Below are positions 58,801 to 64,000 of a stretch of DNA of 64,000 nucleotides, one piece after another. The translations under genes and the position numbers were made by a program. This stretch comes from Ectocarpus siliculosus (taxonomy: Eukaryota; Sar; Phaeophyceae; Ectocarpales; Ectocarpaceae), in the NCBI GenBank assembly GCA_000310025.1, contig FN649732.1, positions 1,009,712 to 1,073,711 of the forward strand, written 5' to 3'. The notes below the pieces were generated by a model, which saw only the letters and a program-made list of their open reading frames with translations, made no database searches and had not been told where the DNA came from. Positions within the stretch are counted from its first letter, which is position 1, and every line of letters begins with the position of its first letter.

Positions 58801-61800
58801 AGGTCGTGAAGGCCATGGAATCAGGTGGCTACGTAACGCCCGATCCGGTGGCATTCAAAAGCTTCACGTCGTGCGAAGCCGCCATGGAAGAAGACGGCAA
58901 GGACGACTGCGACCTATCCGTCTTCGTAGTCACGCCATCGAGGTATTAATGCAGATGTTCGTTTAGGAATAGCACGTTTGGAAGCTGCTGCCGTATCTGG
59001 TCCCAGGACTTGAAAGAATGAGTTTGATCTTATCCCCCCGCCGAACTCTGGACAAAATGAAAGGAAGGCAGCCGTCGCGATATTGTTTTCCTCAATGTCC
59101 CACATGGAGTTCCAACACAGTATTCCATCGTCTGCATGTCTGCACACGGGTGTCGGGTTATGCCGCTTTGCGATGCGAAGAGTATGTTTTCAAATCATGA
59201 GATAATTTTGGTTTGGTGTTGTTCTCACGTAGTGAAGAAGTCTGCGTTCAGTCTTGCGAGACTTGCTTGATGTGTTCCCAAACGGTCAAAATGCGCTGGT
59301 GAGCATGTGCAGCACCCCCCCTTTGCCGCTTCCGAGCTCTGCACGACCTCCGATATCCTAGCCAACGGTGCCTTGGCACAGACATTGGTGGTGTCAGGTC
59401 TAGGAGAACGCGTGTTGCTACCTCCTGTCACCGCCAGCAATCATACCAATCACAGCAGCACCGCCATTGCGATGATACGTGTAATTGGGCACAACCTTGA
59501 GTAGCCCTCTCGGTGATTGTCGTCGTTCTGAGCGCTTTGTCGCTGCGGCCCATTTCTTTCTGTCGAGTGCTTGTGTACCCTTCTTGACCATAGAAGCGAG
59601 TCCGCCATCCTTCCGCCCACTCATAGGCGTTGAGGCTGTTATTACCTTCACTTTTTCTAATCATTGAGCAATACCCACTCTCCACCCCTGACAGCGTTGA
59701 CGAAGAGAGCGGCCACGAACACGCTGCGGGCATCAGCATGCTGTGGGTGGACTCTGAGTCTTCTACTGGTTACAGCATTAAGCACTTGACCAAGGGAGAT
59801 GCCCGTTTCGATGGCAAGCGTGCTGTGTACATCGAAGCCACCAAGGTGAACTAACTCGTGTTATCACCAAAGGGAGTTGTTGATGTCGGTATCTCGTACC
59901 ATCGGTTGACGGAAGTCCAGTCAATGTGCAGGTGGAATGGGCTCATCTCAGTGTCGGGGTGATCATCGCTTAGAACGGTTCGCGTATGTGGGTTTGTCCT
60001 TCTGTTGACAGGTTTGTGTGTATAGCGTATTGAGATCACCGTTCCTCCACGGGATTTGCAGCGCGGCAACCAATAGACCACAACAACAAGCCAGAGCATG
60101 CTCCCAAACACTGGATTGAGGTTTCGAATTTGGCCCTGCGTTGGAGGTCTATCTCTTTGACCTTATTCATGTGTGCAGCGTGTTTCTCGCTAACAAGGCT
60201 CCGCCCTCATGCATGAACGTAAGCACGTATAACCCGCACCAGAAAAACGTGGGAACCACTCCCTAAAATCCAGCCAAGACTGAAGCCCCATCCCCACTTG
60301 TCGAGTGATGAAAGGCGCACGAACAACAAGGCTACCAACGAAAAAAGAAACTTTTAGGTACAAGAAAAATATAAATATAAACTTAAGTAGGTGCTCCTTC
60401 ATAAACATAAACAATCACAAATCACACACAACAACGTTCGGCCGTACACTAAACGTGTTTGTATTGATGCGGTCCGACAGGGTGAAGGCGAAGAGCCGTT
60501 CCTTGTGGCGGTGTTCGCTCCGGAAGACTTCAAGCCGGCAAGCGTGGGCGGCAACACTCGCGTCGCCCCTGAGAGCGCGGAGTTCGTCGTGTGGGTGTGC
60601 GACAAGCTTGCTCACTCCAGGGACGAAACCCTCAACTGGACAGCGTGCGGGTCTTTCGTCGGCACCAAGGTGTAGAGTTGTGCAGTCAGCAAAAAATGCA
60701 GACAATATGACCCAAGTGCATGTATCCATCCGCAGTTGTATTCTTTGTTGATGGGATCGTCTATGAATTCTTGTGATGTCGGTGTTGATTGTTGGTGTGG
60801 TAGAATGGAACACGAGTCATCCACAAGAAGGTTTCGGTTCGGCATGTGACACTGTGTGCAGGCCGGTCCCCACGCATGTTCTTCAGTGTCTGCCAGTACC
60901 AGTCGTTGACATTTGCATCATCCCGACTTCCAAGACATCGATTAAATATATCCCCACACCTTCTTACCAACCAACCAACAACAACCAACAACGTCAGGTG
61001 AAGAGGACATCCGCCACGACGTCTGCCACCGGCGAGCGCCTGGTCATCGTGGGGGCCTTGGACGAACACAACGAGGGTCGGGTGTTCTACGGCACCTCCC
61101 TCGGCAACGAGGATCTGCAGATGTCCACGTTCCCCAAGCCCCGCGCCATGGCAGCCTCCAACCAACAGGTACAGACAAGGTTGGCCGATGGAACAGGCCG
61201 CTCGGGAAGAGAGAAATCACGCATACACACACACCTTTTCGAACGAAGAGACCTGGTTCCCGGCTGTTACGCGCTTCCAACTAGTTGTTGTGTGCTTCGG
61301 GTACGTCTATCTTGTTGCATGCGTGGTAGATGATTTCTAGAGCCAAGTGCGTATTTGCTTGTTATTTACCACATCAGGTCCTTCTAGATTTGCCCCACAA
61401 AGAAAAGGGGATCCTGAAGTATGCTATATCGCGTTGACCATTCCTTTCGGTGCCGGAACCAAGGATTCGTCTGGCCGCGTCCCCCTTCCCCGGCTCTGGC
61501 CTCTCTGCCTATCCTTACGCAAGGTGTTCAGTTGCGTGCCCTTTGCTAACACTCCCAACCCACACCTTGCTCACAAGGTATCCACCGTTCAAGCTTCCGC
61601 CCTCGAAAAGGACGGCGAGACTTTCGCGATCGCTGTGGCCTTACCCGCGGCCATCCCCAAGGAGACAGCCGCTGCCGGTGACAGCAGCGACACGTCGGAC
61701 GACGAGACCGAGATCCGGCCCTCCATGCTCTACGCGCAGTCCCTGAACGACCCAGGATTCTACGCCGGCAGAATCGAGATCCCCGGCGACACCCGCTGCT

Positions 61801-62989
61801 TCATGACTACCCCTGCCTACGTAAGTGTTCACAGTAGGCAGCCCGAATTGACTGCTCCTGAAATTCCTTTCTTCGTTGGTGTTTCTGAGTGTGACCTTGA
61901 TATCTTGTTTTTGTCTGGGACAGACCCAGTTTGATTGTTCGTCTTTTGCGTCCGGCTATCCTTTCCTGATTCTTGTCTCAGAAATCCACGACGTAGATTT
62001 TCTCCCGCGGAAGTTGCGGCAATGGCGAGGAAACGGACACCCTTCAGACAAGTTTCAATCGTTTTCTATCTGTACCTCTCCAAACATCAACACTGACCCG
62101 TCGATGACGATCTCCTTCCGAACGATGGGAATTTGGATATGTTGACTGCGCTCTTCAGGGACTCAAGACAGACGTGTACGTGGCCGGCAGCAAGAAGGCG
62201 ATGTGGTACGACGACAGGTCTTGGGACGGGAGCACCGAAAGCGCTGGGTGAGCTGCAACTGAAACGCTTTCTACGCGCGCCGGTACTACACTAGGTTCGG
62301 CATGTGGCCTGAGCCGTGAATCGATTCTACAACCGTCGAGCATGACTTGCAGCCCATGCCACTGGCGATTGTTCGTCACAGGGGATGTTTAGTCCGTGGC
62401 TGGCCGTTCCACTCGCCGCCGTCATGCTCACTTTGCTAATGTTATGGATGGATACAAGCCACAAAGTCAGCGCCTGAGCTCACGAGTACCGGCGGTGTAG
62501 TCTTCACCCTAGACGCTGCGTTGTGGATGCTCCTTGTACCTGTGCATGACCGAGTGCTTCGTACCCAGCGCATACCCCGTCCAGACCTGCCTCGAACTCA
62601 CGAGGGCAAGGTACAGTAGGTTTGTCGCCCTATCCCGTCGCATCATTTTTTCTCTCTTTTTCTGTGCCAGATGGCCTTGTCTCTGCTTGCGTTGTGAAGT
62701 ACCAAGATTGAACCAAGGGGGTGTACCTCTTTCTCTCCGGCCCATGATAGATAGTGACTGCTAATCTCAGTTGATACCTCGCATAGCGCGAAGTGGGAGC
62801 GGAGGATCCCAGAATATCTGTCGTTGATTTCTATTGACTTGCGGACCCCTCGGGGCCAGTTTATTTGAGTGTACCTTTTTAGGGTAAGTTAACCTGTGAC
62901 CACGGGAATCGACCGCGTCGAGTGTTGGATCAGTACGGACATACGAAGGTACTGGGTAGAGAGAGATCGGAACGGTTTTTAATGTGAAG

Positions 62990-63034
<45 letters not shown>

Positions 63035-63740
63035 TTGCGGCCCCTCTCGTTCATAGATCCCACTCACAAGTGCCATCCCTCTCGTTTACGACCACCGGAC
63101 GTACTCTAAACGGTTGACAAGGCGGTCATTTGTGTACCCACCGACGAAACTAAGCCCACGAAAAGCTTTGAGAACTTTGTAGGCGCTTACCCTCGCAACT
63201 CGTATCGGCGGAGGATCTCATAGCTCCTCTCCCCCCTGTTTTTGAACAGCGTCTGTGTGAACGCGGTGGACTTCACTTCCCCTGCCAAGGAAATGCGCAC
63301 CATGCTCGACAAGCAGTACATCAGGCACGTCTTCATCCTGCTGGTACGTGAAGCTGGGAAAAGACGGCAGTATAAACACAGACAGTGCATTGGTCAAATG
63401 GCGTAACCTGCTGCTCGTCTTCCCGCAGATGTGGAGCGAAACGCGCGTGCCCCGGCAGAGAAAAGGCAGCGCAACCACGTTGGAAGGGCCTTGAATTGTG
63501 GTTGGCTCAGAAAGTGCCAACGGGAAACTGCACTACCTGGTGGATTACAAAAGTAACGGCCTTGACCAACCCCGTTCACCCACCTGTCCGCCACGCAGGA
63601 GAACGGCAAGCTGCTGTACACGTCGCAAGACCCCGAGGAGGGCAGCAAATTCGATGAGCCTATCGATATCCTGCCCAACGTTGAGGCGTTCAGCTGCCAC
63701 ATAGACTCCATCGGAAACGTCCACGTCAACAACATCAACA
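52870..63740 (+). CDS. Type III metacaspase fused to giant C-terminal extension, copy 2 (3' part outside window)
   Basis: Exons: 52870-52947, 53598-53674, 53942-54065 (GC donor), 54393-54470, 54870-54929, 55379-55498, 55697-55788, 56158-56210, 56462-56580, 57017-57190, 57767-58195, 58770-58942, 59695-59845, 60481-60669, 60998-61168, 61578-61820, 62159-62247, 63250-63343, 63599-63740. The nineteen exons correspond one to one with copy 1, with the same phases and about 885 visible codons; the gene leaves the window in intron 19. The catalytic pair is intact ('YSGHGG' His229, 'DCCHSG' Cys285). The linker exon is 87 bp longer than in copy 1 because of a Asp-Gln repeat. The exon 6 acceptor is TAAG instead of CAG. 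No stop or frameshift was found in the exons, so both copies look functional. Confidence 0.8.
53598..54929 (+). other. p10-like domain exons of metacaspase copy 2
   Basis: 'MFSGCQDQQTSADVHD', 'GACTNALLVNV', 'SWMSLLKGMRTTLSTKKFKQ', 'IPQMATSKKLDIHSPFSLAG'. Nearly identical to copy 1 in protein while the introns are strongly diverged. Confidence 0.85.
55379..57190 (+). other. p20 peptidase domain exons of metacaspase copy 2
   Basis: 'KHRALLIGINYVGDKSAELK', 'FMHYSGHGG', 'MIPVDYRVSGHIKDDELLAE', 'VVMDCCHSGSILDLPY'. His and Cys of the dyad are present. Differences from copy 1 are few and mostly outside the motifs. Confidence 0.92.
57908..57969 (+). repeat. In-frame GACCAG hexanucleotide repeat coding (Asp-Gln)n
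   Basis: About ten GACCAG-type units inside the linker exon 57767-58195. Copy 1 has only a short Gln/Glu run at the matching place. This is a length-variable coding repeat. Confidence 0.9.
62991..63033. repeat. (CAA)n microsatellite
   Basis: About fourteen CAA/ACA units within intron 17 of copy 2; absent from the matching intron of copy 1. Confidence 0.95.
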
Positions 63741-64000
63741 GTAAGTGCACGCGCGCGCGTTTTTATAGCCCACGCACGCCGTAGGAGGGTATCGGGGACC
63801 GGTGCTTTGGGATCATCATGGATGGCAGCATAGTAGAAATGTTCTTCTCGGTTGTGACCCAAGGTGAACTAGACATTCCGGCGTTCGCCACGTAACACAG
63901 AATGTCAACAAGGAAGCGGTTGCTCGGTATATCAATCCCTGACTAGGGAGAAAGCCTCATGAAGAAGCACCCAGTAGTCCCGCCCTAAAGAATCGCTGTG

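Noticed and set aside
1-64000. CRISPR array, prokaryotic operon or phage system
   Set aside because: Sequence is intron-containing eukaryotic DNA; no direct-repeat/spacer structure or cas-like gene was seen.

Overview
The window is nuclear DNA of an intron-rich eukaryote, most likely a brown alga or related stramenopile (an Ectocarpus-like genome is my best guess). The reasons are many short exons with GT-AG and occasional GC-AG introns, interstitial CCCTAAA/TTAGGG-type motifs, abundant repeat debris, and a circularly permuted (type III) metacaspase, a class known from heterokonts, haptophytes and cryptophytes. All convincing host genes are on the + strand. One 100-N assembly gap lies at 50513-50612.

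Layout. 1-5.95 kb: the 3' part of a TPR-repeat gene that looks like Ski3/TTC37. 6-7.8 kb: no gene seen. 7.8-13.6 kb: repeat territory bounded by a 16-bp perfect inverted repeat. A complete 3.58-kb LTR retrotransposon with two identical 258-bp LTRs and a 5-bp target duplication is nested in it, next to decayed minus-strand LINE-like debris. 13.7-15.9 kb: palindromic and inverted-repeat clusters. 15.9-17.7 kb: a truncated 5' copy of the metacaspase gene running into a C-rich satellite. 17.7-20.9 kb: no convincing gene. 21.26-44.83 kb: one continuous exon chain (about 46 exons, about 2,477 codons). 44.8-50.5 kb: no gene, then a foldback element, a second truncated 5' copy and a second C-rich satellite. 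50.6-52.6 kb: tandem repeats. 52.87 kb to the window end: a second, incomplete copy of the big gene (first 19 exons).

The central object is the duplicated gene. It encodes an N-terminal p10-like domain, then a p20 peptidase domain with the His/Cys dyad, an Ala/Gln-rich linker, about 680 residues of an uncharacterised region, about 650 residues of Ala/Lys/Glu-rich helical (LEA-like) sequence, and a conserved-looking C-terminal region. Exon phases chain without a break from the start codon at 21261 to the stop at 44828. In the second copy, sequence similarity stops and resumes at the same splice sites. The locus is therefore a tandem segmental duplication of about 32.5 kb, each unit holding a truncated 5' fragment plus a full-length gene. 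It apparently carries a metacaspase fused to a very large C-terminal extension, which is the most novel feature of the window.

Exon limits were read by eye from splice signals, phase and comparison of the two copies; no transcript evidence was available.
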